64,000 bases of DNA from Serinicoccus kebangsaanensis (GCF_008919445.1 NZ_VSLG01000002.1:248001-312000), one strand, 5' to 3'. Shown: positions 1 through 10,900, counted from the stretch's first letter. Made by a program: numbers and translations. The notes: generated by a model not told the origin, from the letters alone.

Positions 1-460
1 TGTTGCGGGCGCGGGACATCAGCTGCGAGACGACCTCGGGGTCGAGGGCCGTCCCACCGCCGGCCACGGTGTGCAGCGCGGCCACGAAGTCGCTGGTGTC
101 GGCGACCCGGTCCTTGAGCAGGTAGCCCACCCCGCGCGGACGGCCGGCGAGCAGCTCGGTGGCGTAGCGCTCCTCGACGTACTGGCTCAGCACCACCACC
201 GCCACCTCGGGCAGCTCGGAGCGCACCTCCAGCGCGGCCATGAGGCCCTCGGCGGTGAAGGTGGGGGGCATCCGCACGTCCACGACGACGAGGTCCGGCC
301 GGTGCTCCCGGACCGAGGCGAGGAAGGTCTGCGCGTCCGGGCAGGCGTCGACCACCTCGAAGCCGGTGGCGACCAGGAGCCGGACGATGCCGTCGCGGAG
401 CAGCACCGAGTCCTCGGCGAGGATGACCCGCAGGGGTGCGTCCGGTGCGCTCGTGCTCAT
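1..460 (-). CDS. NarL/LuxR-type response regulator, receiver domain (partial)
   Basis: The visible 153 codons start at the ATG at 460 and run off the left edge. They form a receiver domain: an acidic pair in the early ILAED motif (about residues 15-16), the phospho-acceptor Asp in LVVVDVRMPP (about residue 60) and the switch-region lysine in YLLKDRV. The expected LuxR-type helix-turn-helix would lie outside the window. The start codon overlaps the kinase stop as ATGA, so the two genes are translationally coupled and form a two-component pair. The signal and the target genes cannot be read from the sequence. Confidence 0.9.
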   Translation of the reverse strand, partial: MSTSAPDAPLRVILAEDSVLLRDGIVRLLVATGFEVVDACPDAQTFLASVREHRPDLVVVDVRMPPTFTAEGLMAALEVRSELPEVAVVVLSQYVEERYATELLAGRPRGVGYLLKDRVADTSDFVAALHTVAGGGTALDPEVVSQLMSRARN

Positions 461-1899
461 CGGGTGGTCCTCTCGCGCAGGGGCAGGGTGATCGCGACGG
501 TGGTGCCCGCGCCCACCGGCGAGTGGACGTGCAGCTGACCGTCGACCGCGCCGACGCGCTGCCGCAGGCCGGTGAGGCCGGAGCCGGCGCCGACGAGCGC
601 GCCGCCCGCCCCGTCGTCCGTCACCGAGACGGTGAGCAGGTCGCCGGTCAGGCCCCGGGCGGTGCCCAGCTCGACGCCGGCGCGGTCGGCCTGCGCGTGC
701 TTGGCGATGTTGGTCAGCGCCTCGGAGACGGAGAAGTAGGCGATGGCCTCGACCGTCGGGTCCAGCCGCCCGGCGGGCAGCCGGTTGGTCACCGTGACCG
801 GCACCGGGCTCCGGGCGGCCAGCGCGGACACCGCGGCGTCGAGCCCGCGGTCCGTGAGGATCGGGGGCACGATCCCGCGCGCGACCTGACGCATCTCGGT
901 GATCGCCTCCTTGCTGGAGGAGTGGGCCTCGTCGAGCAGCTGGCGGACGTGTCTGGAGGTCTCCGGGTCGGCGCTGCCGCCGTCCCGGTCGAGCGCGTCC
1001 CGGGCCAGCCCCAGGCTCATGGCGATCGAGACCAGGCGCTGCTGCGGCCCGTCGTGCAGGTCCCGCTCGATCCGCCGACGCTCGGCCTCGACCGAGTCCA
1101 GGGTGTCCTCGCGGGTGGTCGTCAGGGTGTCGACCCGCTCGCTCATCCGGCGGAGCTGGGCCTGGGCGTCCTCGCCGATGAGCCACCGGGCCAGGACGAC
1201 GTCCACGCTGGCCAGACCGCGGGCGATCCACGGCATACCGAGCACCACCGCGACACCCACCAGCCAGGCCACCGTCATGCCCAGCGTCGAGCCGACCCGG
1301 AACAGGCCCATGACCGAGACGCCGTCCCCGAGCCAGGCCCACAGCGGCATCGTCGCGAGCAGGGCGCCGTTGACGAGCAGCGCGAGGCCGAGCGCGCCGG
1401 AGATCAACCCCCACAGTCCGTGCAGGCCGGCCCAGCCGAGCGCCCGGAGCCGGACCTCGTCCAGACCCAGCACCCGTCGCCAGGTGGGGGCGGAGGAGGG
1501 CGGGCGCTCCCCGACGTCGACGCCGAGGAACGCGGCGATGCGGTGCCGCTCGACCAGGGACAGCACGAAGGATCCCCAGATCGCCGGCACCAGGATGAGC
1601 ACCCCGGCCCCCATGCCGAGCAGTGCCGCCATGCCACCCACGGCCACGCCGGCCAGGGCCAGCGCGAAGACCGCGGTGAAGAGTCCGGTGACGACGTAGC
1701 AGACGGTCCACCAGGCATCCAGCAGCCAGCCGAGGACGGCGCCCGGGATCCCGGATGTGGGCCTCGCGGGCGCCGTCGACCCTCCCGCGTCGTCGACGGG
1801 ACCACCCTGCTGCCCGGACGTGGGGCCGGGCACCAGTCGGGCCATGCCGGCCGACTCGAGGTCGGGCGACCCGTCAGCCCGTGCCGTGTCTCCGCTCAT
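457..1899 (-). CDS. Two-component sensor histidine kinase (HisKA_3 family)
   Basis: This 480-aa membrane kinase has hydrophobic segments at about residues 53-115, 155-190 and 205-235, resembling the actinobacterial multi-pass 'putative sensor' domain. The dimerisation box ERDLHDGPQQRL carries the likely phospho-accepting His282. The C-terminus is an HATPase domain with an N box (SEALTNIAKHA) and a G box (GSGLTGLRQRV). This arrangement is typical of the NarX/DesK/LiaS type, which phosphorylates NarL-type regulators such as the overlapping downstream gene. There is no extracellular loop of any size, so the stimulus is probably sensed in or at the membrane. Two inverted repeats lie 60-135 bp upstream of the start. 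Confidence 0.93.
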   Translation of the reverse strand: MSGDTARADGSPDLESAGMARLVPGPTSGQQGGPVDDAGGSTAPARPTSGIPGAVLGWLLDAWWTVCYVVTGLFTAVFALALAGVAVGGMAALLGMGAGVLILVPAIWGSFVLSLVERHRIAAFLGVDVGERPPSSAPTWRRVLGLDEVRLRALGWAGLHGLWGLISGALGLALLVNGALLATMPLWAWLGDGVSVMGLFRVGSTLGMTVAWLVGVAVVLGMPWIARGLASVDVVLARWLIGEDAQAQLRRMSERVDTLTTTREDTLDSVEAERRRIERDLHDGPQQRLVSIAMSLGLARDALDRDGGSADPETSRHVRQLLDEAHSSSKEAITEMRQVARGIVPPILTDRGLDAAVSALAARSPVPVTVTNRLPAGRLDPTVEAIAYFSVSEALTNIAKHAQADRAGVELGTARGLTGDLLTVSVTDDGAGGALVGAGSGLTGLRQRVGAVDGQLHVHSPVGAGTTVAITLPLRERTTR

Positions 1900-2346
1900 A
1901 CGACCTCAACGTAGTCATGCAGGGGCGTGCGGTGCAGGGTGTGCACCCCCGAGCGCTCTGGGGGATAACCCCCGGCAGGTGCCCCCGCAACCCCTGTCCG
2001 GTCGGCGTGGTCGCGCCCGGACAGGCTGTCCGGGGGCAGACGTGAGGGAGGGCGCGTCGGTCCCGTGACAGCCGACGCGCCCTCCTCGACGGACACTCGA
2101 TCCCTCCCGGCGACCGGGACGGGGGCGGACGCGCAGGGGGTGAAGCCCGCATCCGACCCAACGTCGCCTTCGACGTGTCCGGTCGACCGCCGCGAACCCG
2201 AGGAGCGTGCCCCGGGCACCACTGCAGCCGACTCCCTCACGCTAACCCGGGGTCGGCAAAGGGTGGGTATGCCGTGGGTAAGGAATTGGTCAAATCCTGA
2301 CGCAGCGGCAAGGACGTGTGTCGGTGGCGTGGGTCAGACTGCGGGT
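1900..2346. promoter_or_regulatory. Divergent intergenic region with two dyads
   Basis: This 447-bp gap separates the divergent kinase and ligase genes. It holds a GGGGG-ATAA-CCCCC hairpin (1960-1973) and a dyad with 9-bp arms around one base, CCCGGACAG-G-CTGTCCGGG (2016-2034). Either could be an operator for the neighbouring response regulator. One copy of the window-wide GTATGCC motif (2267-2273) also lies here outside any gene. The open frame that continues upstream of the ligase start has no recognisable protein content, so I leave it as non-coding. Confidence 0.4.
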
Positions 2347-3876
2347 ATGCAGCTGGCCCAGGTGACCGGGACGTCCGCCGCGGTGGCGGCCACCCGGTCG
2401 CGCACCGAGAAGACGTCCCTGCTGGCCGACGCGCTGCGGCTGGTGGCCGGATCCGGAGACGCGCGCGAGGTCGAGGTGGTCGCGGACTACCTCGCCGGCA
2501 CGCTGCCGCAGCGGACGGTCGGTGTCGGGTGGCGCAGCCTGCGGGAGCTGCCGCCGGCGGCGACCAGCCCGACCCTGACCGTGCCGGAGGTCGACGCGGC
2601 GCTGACCGACCTCAAGGCGCACGCCGGTGAGGGGTCGGCCGGTGCCCGGGCCGAGGCGGTGCGTGAGCTGATGAGCAGGGCCACCGGGCCGGAGCAGGAC
2701 TGGCTCGTCGGCCTGCTCACGGGTGAGCTGCGGCAGGGCGCCGGTGACGGTGTGCTGCTCCCGGCGATCGCGCTGGCGGCCGACGTGCCGGAGGCGCTGG
2801 TCCGGCGAGCGGTGATGCTCGCGGGCTTCCCGGGCCCGGTGGCGCGGGCGGCCCTGGCCGGCGGGGCGCCGGCCCTGGAGCAGGTGCGGCTCGAGGTCGG
2901 CCGACCGCTGCGGCCGATGCTCGCCGGGTCCGAGCCCGACATCGGCTCCGCCGTCGAGGCGGGCCGGGAGCTGGCCCTCGACCTCAAGCTGGACGGCATC
3001 CGGGTCCAGGCCCACGTCGACCACGACCGTGACCCCGACGCGCCGGTCCGGCTCTTCACCCGGAGCCTGGAGGAGATCACCGACCGTCTGCCCGAGGTGG
3101 TCGCGGCGCTCGCGGCCCTGCCCGCCCGCACCGCCGTCCTCGACGGCGAGGTGATCGCGCTGGCCGCGGACGGCCGCCCCGAGCCGTTCCAGGTCACCGG
3201 GGCCCGCACCGCCTCGCGCACCGACCCCGCCGAGCTGGCCCGCACCACCCCGGTGACGACATACCTCTTCGACCTGCTGCACCTCGACGGCCGGGACCTC
3301 GTCGACGAGCCGGCGCACCGGCGCTGGTCCGCGCTCGCCGAGGTCGCGCCCGGTCTCGTGGTCGAGCGGCTGCGGACCGACGACCCGGCCGCCGCGCAGG
3401 CCTTCTTCGACCGCGTCGTGGACCAGGGCCACGAGGGGGTGGTGGTCAAGGACCCGCTGGCCCCGTATGCCGCCGGTCGCCGTGGTGCCGGCTGGGTGAA
3501 AGTGAAGCCGCGCCGCACCGCCGACCTCGTCGTCATCGCGGTGGAGTGGGGCAGCGGGCGACGGCAGGGTTGGCTGTCCAACATCCACCTGGCGGCCCGG
3601 GGTGCCGACGGGGAGCTGGTGATGGTGGGCAAGACGTTCAAGGGGATGACGGACGAGATCCTGCGGTGGCAGACCGACCGCTTCCTCGGCCTGGAGACGC
3701 GCCGGGAGGGCCACGTGGTGCACGTGCGGCCGGAGCAGGTCGTGGAGATCGCCTACGACGCCGTGCAGACCTCGAGGCGCTACCCCGGCGGCATCGCGCT
3801 GCGGTTCGCGCGGGTGCTGCGCTACCGGGACGACAAGGGTGCCGAGGAGGCGGACACGCTCGACGCGTTGCGCTGA
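2347..3876 (+). CDS. ligB: ATP-dependent DNA ligase (LigB-like)
   Basis: This 509-aa protein matches the length and order of mycobacterial LigB: an N-terminal DNA-binding domain (from about residue 10), an adenylation domain with motif I KLDGIRV (AMP-accepting Lys214), motif III/IIIa (YLFDLLHLDG), motif IV (GHEGVVVKDP), motif V (GWVKVKPRR) and an OB-fold with motif VI near RYPGGIALRFAR. It seals nicks using ATP and is an accessory to the NAD-dependent LigA. I chose the ATG at 2347 because the family begins with a similar MxLxxV segment. No clear ribosome-binding site precedes it, so the mRNA may be leaderless. Confidence 0.93.
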   Translation: MQLAQVTGTSAAVAATRSRTEKTSLLADALRLVAGSGDAREVEVVADYLAGTLPQRTVGVGWRSLRELPPAATSPTLTVPEVDAALTDLKAHAGEGSAGARAEAVRELMSRATGPEQDWLVGLLTGELRQGAGDGVLLPAIALAADVPEALVRRAVMLAGFPGPVARAALAGGAPALEQVRLEVGRPLRPMLAGSEPDIGSAVEAGRELALDLKLDGIRVQAHVDHDRDPDAPVRLFTRSLEEITDRLPEVVAALAALPARTAVLDGEVIALAADGRPEPFQVTGARTASRTDPAELARTTPVTTYLFDLLHLDGRDLVDEPAHRRWSALAEVAPGLVVERLRTDDPAAAQAFFDRVVDQGHEGVVVKDPLAPYAAGRRGAGWVKVKPRRTADLVVIAVEWGSGRRQGWLSNIHLAARGADGELVMVGKTFKGMTDEILRWQTDRFLGLETRREGHVVHVRPEQVVEIAYDAVQTSRRYPGGIALRFARVLRYRDDKGAEEADTLDALR

Positions 3877-3963
3877 GACGGGGACGGGTGCGGCGCTCGT
3901 GAGGACATCGCGGCCCAGGTTTGGCACGATCGGAGCACCCGTCGACACGCAGGAGGGTCAACG

Positions 3964-5490
3964 ATGACCAGTGCCACCGCCAACCTCGCCCACAACCTGT
4001 CCCGGACCGCGGAGCGGGTCCCCGACCGCCCGGCGGTGATCCTGGACGACTTCGTGCTGCCCTACCGCGACCTGGAGCACTCGGTGCGGCAGCTGGCCGG
4101 GTGGCTGCGGGCCCAGGGCATCGGGGAGGGTGACCGGGTCGCCCTGATGCTGCCCAACGTCCCGTCCTTCCCGGTGATCTACTACGCCGCGCTGCGGATC
4201 GGGGCGGTCGTCGTGCCGATGAACCCGCTCTTCAAGCGGCGCGAGATCCAGTTCTACCTCGAGGACTCCGGGGCGCGGCTGCTCGCCGCGATGCCCGGGG
4301 AGGAGGCCGCGGCGGCGGCGGAGCAGACCGGCGTCCAGCTGCTCGCGATCGGGCCGGAGGGCCTGAGCTCCTACGTCCACGGCGACGACGCGGTCGACCC
4401 GGTCGAGGAGATCGTGGAGCGCGCCGGCGAGGACACCGCAGTGATCCTCTACACGTCGGGGACCACCGGGCGTCCCAAGGGCGCCGAGCTCACCTGCGAC
4501 AACCTGCAGACCAACCAGCTGGCCACCACCGAGACCCTGCTCCACCTCGACGAGGACGACGTGGTGATGGGGTGCCTGCCCCTCTTCCACGTCTTCGGCA
4601 TGACGTGCGGGATGAACACCGCCTTCGACACCGGGGCGGCGCTCACGATGATCCCGCGCTTCGACCCGGCCAAGGCGCTGCAGGTGATCGAGCGGGACGC
4701 CGTGACCGTCTTCGAGGGGGTGCCCACGATGTACGGCGCCATGCTCGCCGCCGCCGGCGCCGCGGAGCAGGCGCCCGACCTGTCCACCCTGCGCACCGCC
4801 GTGTCCGGCGGGGCGAGCCTGCCGCTGGAGGTGATGAAGCGCTTCGAGGAGACCTTCGGGGCGACGATCCTCGAGGGCTACGGGCTGTCCGAGACCTCGC
4901 CGGTCGCGTCCTTCAACCACCCGGACTCCGAGCGCAAGGCCGGGTCGATCGGCATACCGATCCGGGGCGTGGAGATGAAGCTCGTCGGCCCGGACGGGGC
5001 CGAGGTGGGCGACAGCGACGAGGAGGACCCGCAGATCGGTGAGATCTGCATCCGCGGGGAGAACATCATGAAGGGCTACTGGGACCGCCCGGACGCCACC
5101 GGCGAGGCGATCGACGCCGACGGGTGGTTCCACTCCGGCGACCTCGCGCGGCGGGACGGCGACGGCTTCTACTTCATCGTGGACCGCAAGAAGGACATGA
5201 TCATCCGCGGTGGCCTCAACATCTACCCGCGGGAGATCGAGGAGCTGCTCTACGAGCACCCCGCCGTCGCCGAGGCCGCCGTCATCGGCGTCCCGCACGA
5301 CGAGCTCGGGGAGGAGGTCGCGGCCTACGTCGTGCTGGCGCCCGACGCCTCGGCCACCGAGGCCGAGCTGATCGAGCACGTGAAGAGCCAGGTCGCGCCG
5401 TACAAGTACCCCCGGTCAGTGACCACGATCGAGGAGCTGCCCAAGGGAGCGACCGGCAAGATCCTCAAGCGGGAGCTGCGGGACTCCTGA
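3964..5490 (+). CDS. Long-chain fatty acid--CoA ligase (AMP-dependent synthetase)
   Basis: This 508-aa enzyme belongs to the ANL adenylating superfamily and forms acyl-CoA through an acyl-AMP intermediate. It has the P-loop YTSGTTGRPKGAEL (about residues 163-176), the A5 motif GYGLSETSPV, the hinge region GDLARRDGDGFYFIVDRKKD and the C-terminal catalytic lysine in GATGKILKREL. Length and hinge fit FadD-type fatty acid activation better than acetate activation, but the chain length is not readable. An AGGAGG ribosome-binding site precedes the ATG. Its last 26 bp overlap the end of the convergent GH35 gene, so neither gene can be terminated without reading into the other. Confidence 0.9.
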   Translation: MTSATANLAHNLSRTAERVPDRPAVILDDFVLPYRDLEHSVRQLAGWLRAQGIGEGDRVALMLPNVPSFPVIYYAALRIGAVVVPMNPLFKRREIQFYLEDSGARLLAAMPGEEAAAAAEQTGVQLLAIGPEGLSSYVHGDDAVDPVEEIVERAGEDTAVILYTSGTTGRPKGAELTCDNLQTNQLATTETLLHLDEDDVVMGCLPLFHVFGMTCGMNTAFDTGAALTMIPRFDPAKALQVIERDAVTVFEGVPTMYGAMLAAAGAAEQAPDLSTLRTAVSGGASLPLEVMKRFEETFGATILEGYGLSETSPVASFNHPDSERKAGSIGIPIRGVEMKLVGPDGAEVGDSDEEDPQIGEICIRGENIMKGYWDRPDATGEAIDADGWFHSGDLARRDGDGFYFIVDRKKDMIIRGGLNIYPREIEELLYEHPAVAEAAVIGVPHDELGEEVAAYVVLAPDASATEAELIEHVKSQVAPYKYPRSVTTIEELPKGATGKILKRELRDS

Positions 5491-7900
5491 CCGCGAGCCG
5501 CACCGCGCGCGCGTCCGGGGCCAGGACCCGCCAGCGCCCCTGCGCCGCCACGACGTCCACCTCCGGGTCCGCGCAGGAGGGTCGACCCCCGGACACCCAC
5601 AGCTCGGTCTGCCGACCCAGGCCCGGCCCGACGGCGAAGCCGTCGTCGCAGAGCTCGGTGAGCTCGGCGTTGGCGGAGTCCAAGCGCACCCCGCAGGGCA
5701 GGTCCAGCCCGAGGGCGAGGATCGCGCCGGTCCGTGGCGGCACGGCCAGCGGCCGCTCCAGCAGGTCGGTGGGGTCGCCCGGGGTCACGGCGACGGAGGC
5801 GGCATACCCCGTCGGGTTGAGGACGTGCAGCATCCGTTCACCCGCGGGAGTGCCGGAGGTCGTGACCACCACGCCCGGCACGTCCGTCTCCAGGCCGAGC
5901 CCGCGCCGGGCTCCGAGCCACTCGGTCAGCAGGGTGAACAGCTGCGGGCTGCTCGGCACCTCCGCGGCGACGACGGCCGCGCGCCCCTCGCCGAGCCGGA
6001 CCCCCAGCCCGCAGAGGTGGCCGTCGACGTCCTCGACGAGGGGGACCGCGCCCTCCGGTCCGCGCAGCTCCTGCCACCAGCCGACCCGCATCTCGCCCCA
6101 GGCCGCGGCCGGCCCGAGGCCACGCACGGAGCCGTAGTGCCGGTGGGTCGACCGGACCCGCTCACCGGCGCTGACCCCGAGGGCGTCGGCGAGGGTGGTG
6201 CACGGTCGACCGCGGGTGTCCGTCGAGGGCACCGGACCGAGCAGCAGCAGACCACCACCGTCACGGACGTGCCGGACCAGCCGCTGCTGCACCCCGTCGT
6301 CCAGCACCTCGCCGCAGGCCAGCGCCACGACGCCCGGGAGCGGCCGCCCGGGGTCGGAGACGTCGACGGCGCTGAACCTCCACCCGTCGAACAGCCAGGA
6401 CCGGCTCATTGCCTTGTGCGGCCCCGGCCCGCGGTGCGCCTCCAGGTCCCGGACGACCCGCGTCATCGGCTCCGAGGAGGGGTGGTGGTACTCGGTGAGG
6501 AAGGCGTCCGGCCAGAAGGCGAGGGCGATGTCGTCCCGCTCCTCGTCGTGGTCGGCCAGCCAGCGCGCGTGCAGGCCCGCCGCGCGGGTCACGGCGGCCG
6601 TCGCCGCGAAGGTGAGGCCGCGCTGCCCCTCCGGTCCGATCGGTGCCGCGGTGCCGTGCCGGCGGCCGGTGAAGGAGATCCGGTCGTTGCCGTCGCCCAC
6701 CTTCTCCTCCAGCGGCGGGTTGATCCCGCCCGCCAGCAGGTAGTAGTTGATCAGCCGGTTGCCCTGCGCCAGGCACAGCCGCACCTTGAGGTCGACGGCG
6801 CAGGCGTCGGTGAGGCGGTCCAGCCCGGCCTCGTAGTCACCGGTCCCGGCCTCGAACTCCAGCGAGGTCAGGGGCTGGTCGGGTCCGTTCACCGCCTCCA
6901 TGACCGCGTTGACGAAGTGGATGTCCGTGGTGGTGGAGCGGTCCATGTCCCCCAGGTAGTGGTCGGACCCGGCCGCGAAGCCCTCCTTGCCGGCGTAGCA
7001 GCGGTAGAGCTGGCTGACCCCGATCGCGAAGGGCACGCCGTTGCCGCCCTCGGTGCCGTGGATGTTGATGAGGAGCGGCAGACCGTCCAGGCCGGCGCCA
7101 CGCACCATCGAGGCGAGGGCGTCGACGTAGGCCGCGAACCGCTCGCGCATGAACAGCCCGAGCTCGACCCGCAGGTCGGCCGCCACCTCCCCGGTCGGGG
7201 TGCGCACCAGGGACCGCCACCAGCCCGGGTCGCTGCCGGCGCTGCGTGCGGCCGCGACGAGCCGCCCCGCTGCCGGACGATCGGCATACCGCTCGCTCAC
7301 CCAGGCGCCGAGGTCGTCGACGAGTCCGTCGGTCAGGTCCGGGGAGTTCGACACCCACGCCAGCATCCCGATCTCGTTGTCCAGCTGCACCCCGATGACC
7401 GGGCCGCCGCGGACGGCGCTGCGGGCGGCGAGCACGGGCAGGACGGCGTCGAACCAGCGCTGCACCTCGGCCAGGAAGGCCGGGGCGAGGTAGTCGACGG
7501 TCCGGGTCGGGGCCGGCCTGGAGTCCCAGCCGACGGGCACGATCTCCGGGTGCTCGGTGTAGAGCCGGTAGGGCAGTCCCTCGTTCTTCAGCTCGGCCAT
7601 GACGAACGGGCCGGGCCGGGCGAGGAAGGTCAGCCCACGCTCGGCGGCCAGGTCGACGAAGGCGCCGAGGTCCCGCTCCGCCCGGCTGCTCCCGGTGACG
7701 TCGAGGGTGCCGTCCGGCAGCTCGTGCCACAGCCAGGGGATGTAGGACGCGACACAGGTGCACCCCGCCTCCACCAGCAGGTCCAGGCGGTCACCCCACT
7801 CCTCGCGGGGCACCCGGAAGTAGTGCACCTCCCCGGCCAGCACCAGGTCGGGTCGGCCGTCGACGAGGATCCTCCGGCGGCGGATCTCGATCCGGGTCAT
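5465..7900 (-). CDS. Glycoside hydrolase family 35 protein
   Basis: This 811-aa cytoplasmic enzyme has an N-terminal GH35 TIM barrel beginning with the family start DGRPDLVLAGEVHYFRVP. The likely acid/base is Glu176 in QLDNEIG and the likely nucleophile is Glu348 in LEFEAG. No signal peptide is present. GH35 is best known for beta-galactosidases, but the family also includes an enzyme acting on beta-1,2-glucosidic linkages. The start overlaps the GH94 stop as ATGA, so the two are one transcript. That pairing with a GH94 phosphorylase suggests trimming of imported beta-glucan oligomers, which is inference. The substrate cannot be fixed from sequence alone. Confidence 0.88.
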   Translation of the reverse strand: MTRIEIRRRRILVDGRPDLVLAGEVHYFRVPREEWGDRLDLLVEAGCTCVASYIPWLWHELPDGTLDVTGSSRAERDLGAFVDLAAERGLTFLARPGPFVMAELKNEGLPYRLYTEHPEIVPVGWDSRPAPTRTVDYLAPAFLAEVQRWFDAVLPVLAARSAVRGGPVIGVQLDNEIGMLAWVSNSPDLTDGLVDDLGAWVSERYADRPAAGRLVAAARSAGSDPGWWRSLVRTPTGEVAADLRVELGLFMRERFAAYVDALASMVRGAGLDGLPLLINIHGTEGGNGVPFAIGVSQLYRCYAGKEGFAAGSDHYLGDMDRSTTTDIHFVNAVMEAVNGPDQPLTSLEFEAGTGDYEAGLDRLTDACAVDLKVRLCLAQGNRLINYYLLAGGINPPLEEKVGDGNDRISFTGRRHGTAAPIGPEGQRGLTFAATAAVTRAAGLHARWLADHDEERDDIALAFWPDAFLTEYHHPSSEPMTRVVRDLEAHRGPGPHKAMSRSWLFDGWRFSAVDVSDPGRPLPGVVALACGEVLDDGVQQRLVRHVRDGGGLLLLGPVPSTDTRGRPCTTLADALGVSAGERVRSTHRHYGSVRGLGPAAAWGEMRVGWWQELRGPEGAVPLVEDVDGHLCGLGVRLGEGRAAVVAAEVPSSPQLFTLLTEWLGARRGLGLETDVPGVVVTTSGTPAGERMLHVLNPTGYAASVAVTPGDPTDLLERPLAVPPRTGAILALGLDLPCGVRLDSANAELTELCDDGFAVGPGLGRQTELWVSGGRPSCADPEVDVVAAQGRWRVLAPDARAVRLAVRSPAAPA

Positions 7901-10900
7901 GCGCAGTGCACCTCCAGGGCGGCACCGGACCCGAGGGCCGCGGCGAGGTCGTCGCTGCGCACCGCCACGCCCGCGGTGCGGTAGGGGTTGTCCAGCGGGG
8001 TCGTGGTGAGGTCGGTGCTCCCGGCCCGGACCGTGACGGGCCCGTGCCCACGGGCGCCGGGGTGGATACGGACGGTATGCCGTCGCCCGAGCACCGTGAG
8101 CTCGGCCTGGACGGTGCCGAGGGCGGGGTCCAGGACCGGGTCGAGGTGCACGAGGTCGCCGTGATGGCGCACCCCGAGCAGGTGCTGGGTAACGATCTCG
8201 AGGAACAGTCCCGGCCCGGAGGAGTAGACGCGCCAGCCGCTCTCCAGCGGCACCTCCCCGGCGACGACCTCGGCGTACTGCTCCGCGGCGGCCACCCGGT
8301 CGGCCACCGCGGCGTCGGAGGAGGAGAAGTAGGTGTTGGCCTGCCGTGGCTGTGCCGGGGCGACGACGTCCTGCAGGCCGACCGGGTTCGCCTGGGCGAG
8401 CGCGTGCAACAGGCCCGGGCCGTCACCGAGCCGGGCCAGTGCCTCGGCCCAGCGCAGGTGCGCGTGCATGTACATGATCCCGACCTCGCGACCGAAGAAG
8501 GTGCTCGCCTCGGCGCGCTGGAAGATCTCCATCGGTCCACCCCGGTAGGCGACGGGGCGGTCGAAGAGACGGGCGCCGTCCGGGCCGGTGAGGTGCTCCC
8601 GCACGATGCGGGTGTGCCGTCGCACCTCCTCCGGCGTGAGCAGGTCGCCGCTGATGGCGTGGATGATCGGCAGCACCGAGTAGGTCAGCCCGGTCATCTC
8701 GTCCCGCGGATGGATGAGCGGGCGGAAGGAGCCGTCCTCCTCGCGGACGCCGTACCCGGCCAGCACCCCGTCGACCAGCAGGTGTCGCCGCAGGTCGGTG
8801 ACGCCGCGGTCGGCGATCGCCCGGCACCGCTCGGCGAGCTCGGGGTCGGCCCCGCCGACACCCTCGGCGAGGGTGCGCAGGGCGTGGGCCTGCAGCACCA
8901 CGGTCCAGGTCGAGACCATCCGCCGGGCCAGGGAGGGGTCGGCCGGCTGCAGCGAGTCGTTCCAGTCACCGTGCCCGTAGGCCGGCAGACCCGTCCCCTC
9001 GATCAGGGTGCCCTCGACGGCGTCCACCGCGCGCCGGAGGTGCTCGCCGACCGTGGCGTCCCGTCCCTCCTCCGCGGCGGCGAACGGCACCCGCTCGGTC
9101 AGCAGGCCGGTGTCGCCGCTGGCCTGGAGGTACTGCCCGGTCGCCAGCAGCGGCCAGTAGACGACGTCGCCGTGCGCGTCGCCGAGACCCGTGCTGCGGT
9201 GGCGCGGCAGGAAGTCGAAGGCCTGCGGCCAGTCTCCCCGCTCCTGCTGCGCACCCAGCACGAGCAGCAGCAGGTCGCGCCAGGCACCGTGCTCCCCGAG
9301 CGAGCGCAGCAGACCGACGGGCCCCTGCGAGACGTCGCGCGTGCCCCAGGCGCCGCCGGTGTGCTGCTCCAGCCCGCGCGGCGACAGGTAGTGGACGAGG
9401 GCGTCGTGGGCGAACCACGGCAGCACCTGGACCAGGGCGGACAGCGAGGTCGCGGCCGGCCCGTCGCCGCCGGGTGCGGACAGGGCCAGCCGCTCGCCCA
9501 GGTCGGTCCAGAAGGCGTCGGCGGCGGGGGCGGCAGGCTCACCGTCCACCTCGCTGAGACGAGGGGACAGCTCCAGCGTCCACGCGGCGTGCGGGGTGAC
9601 GGTGGCGGTCACCCAGGGCTCACCGCGCGAGGCCCCGTCGTCGAAGAGCGGGCCGTCGTCGCCCGGCACGTCCAGGGCGCCGACGCTCCAGCGCAGCCGC
9701 AGCGCGCTCGCCGCGGAGGACCGGGCGGCGTTGCTGCCCGGAGGGGCGGTGACGAGCACCTCGTCCGGCCCCTCGGCGCCGACCGCCCCCACCTGTCCCG
9801 GCGCGCCGGCCCAGTCGATGCCCAGGGCCACGAGCACCGGCACCGGGTCGCCGGCGAGCTGGTCCACCTCGACGGTCACCGACGAGCCCGCGGCGGGTGC
9901 GGTGGTGCGCACCCGCAGGATCCGCTCGCCACGGGCATACCACCACGTGGCGTGGTCGAACCCGTTGCTCCACAGGGAGGGCGTGCCCAGCAGGGCCCAC
10001 CCCTGCCCGTCGTCGACGAAGAGCCGGAGCCCGTGGGCGCGGTTCAGGCCCAGGTAGCTGCGCCGCAGCGAGGTCAGCACCCCGAGGCTCACGTGACCCT
10101 GCGCGAGCTGGGAGCAGAAGGAGCCGTCCATCCAGACCGTGGTGGTCACGTCCCGCTCGTCCGGGACCAGTCGGTCCCCGGTCCGCAGCAGCTGACCGTG
10201 CGGGCGCAGCACCGCGGCCTGCTTCTGCGGCGTCACGACGTGGTCGCCCTCGGGGGTGAACCAGCTGATGGGTATGCCCTCGTCCAGCTCGACCTGGCGC
10301 CGCTCCTCGGCGGGGCCGACGGCCTGCTCCAGCTCGGCGGTCGTGAGCTGGCGGCACCGGAGGCCGGGGCGGTCCGCCGCGAACAGGCTCCGGGGCGCGG
10401 CCGGTCCCGATCCGGCCGCGTCCTCGCCCGGTCGCCCGACGACCAGCCCCAGGTCGTCGGCCTCGATGCCGGTGGCGTGGCGGGCGTCGTCCGGCCCGCT
10501 CGCGTCCGGGTGGTCGGCCACGGTGACGACGAAGAACCCGCTGGTCAGCGACTCCCCTGGGGCGAGCCGGTGCGGACGGCTCGTCAGGGCCGCGAGGGTG
10601 TGCTCCCGCTGGAACCGGGCGGAGGGCAGCTCCTGCGCCAGCCCGGGCCAGGGCTCACCCTCGACCCGCCCCCGGCCGGTGAGCTGGATCGCGTCGGTCG
10701 CGAAGGCGTCCGCCCCGGTCAGGCACCCCAGCATCCCCCACGGGGAGGTCGGGCCGGGCATGTTCTGCCGGATCGCCAGGGCCGTGCCGCGCTCGCCGAC
10801 GTCGACCGGCGTGACGTCGAGGTACTGGCTGACGTAGAGCGCGCTGCCGGCCACGGCGCCCGGCCCGGCCAGGGCCAGGTCCTGCACGCAGAGCAGGTCG

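Noticed and set aside
5465-7900. Naming the GH35 protein a beta-galactosidase
   Set aside because: Family membership alone does not fix the substrate, and the GH94 partner suggests another beta-glucosidic linkage.
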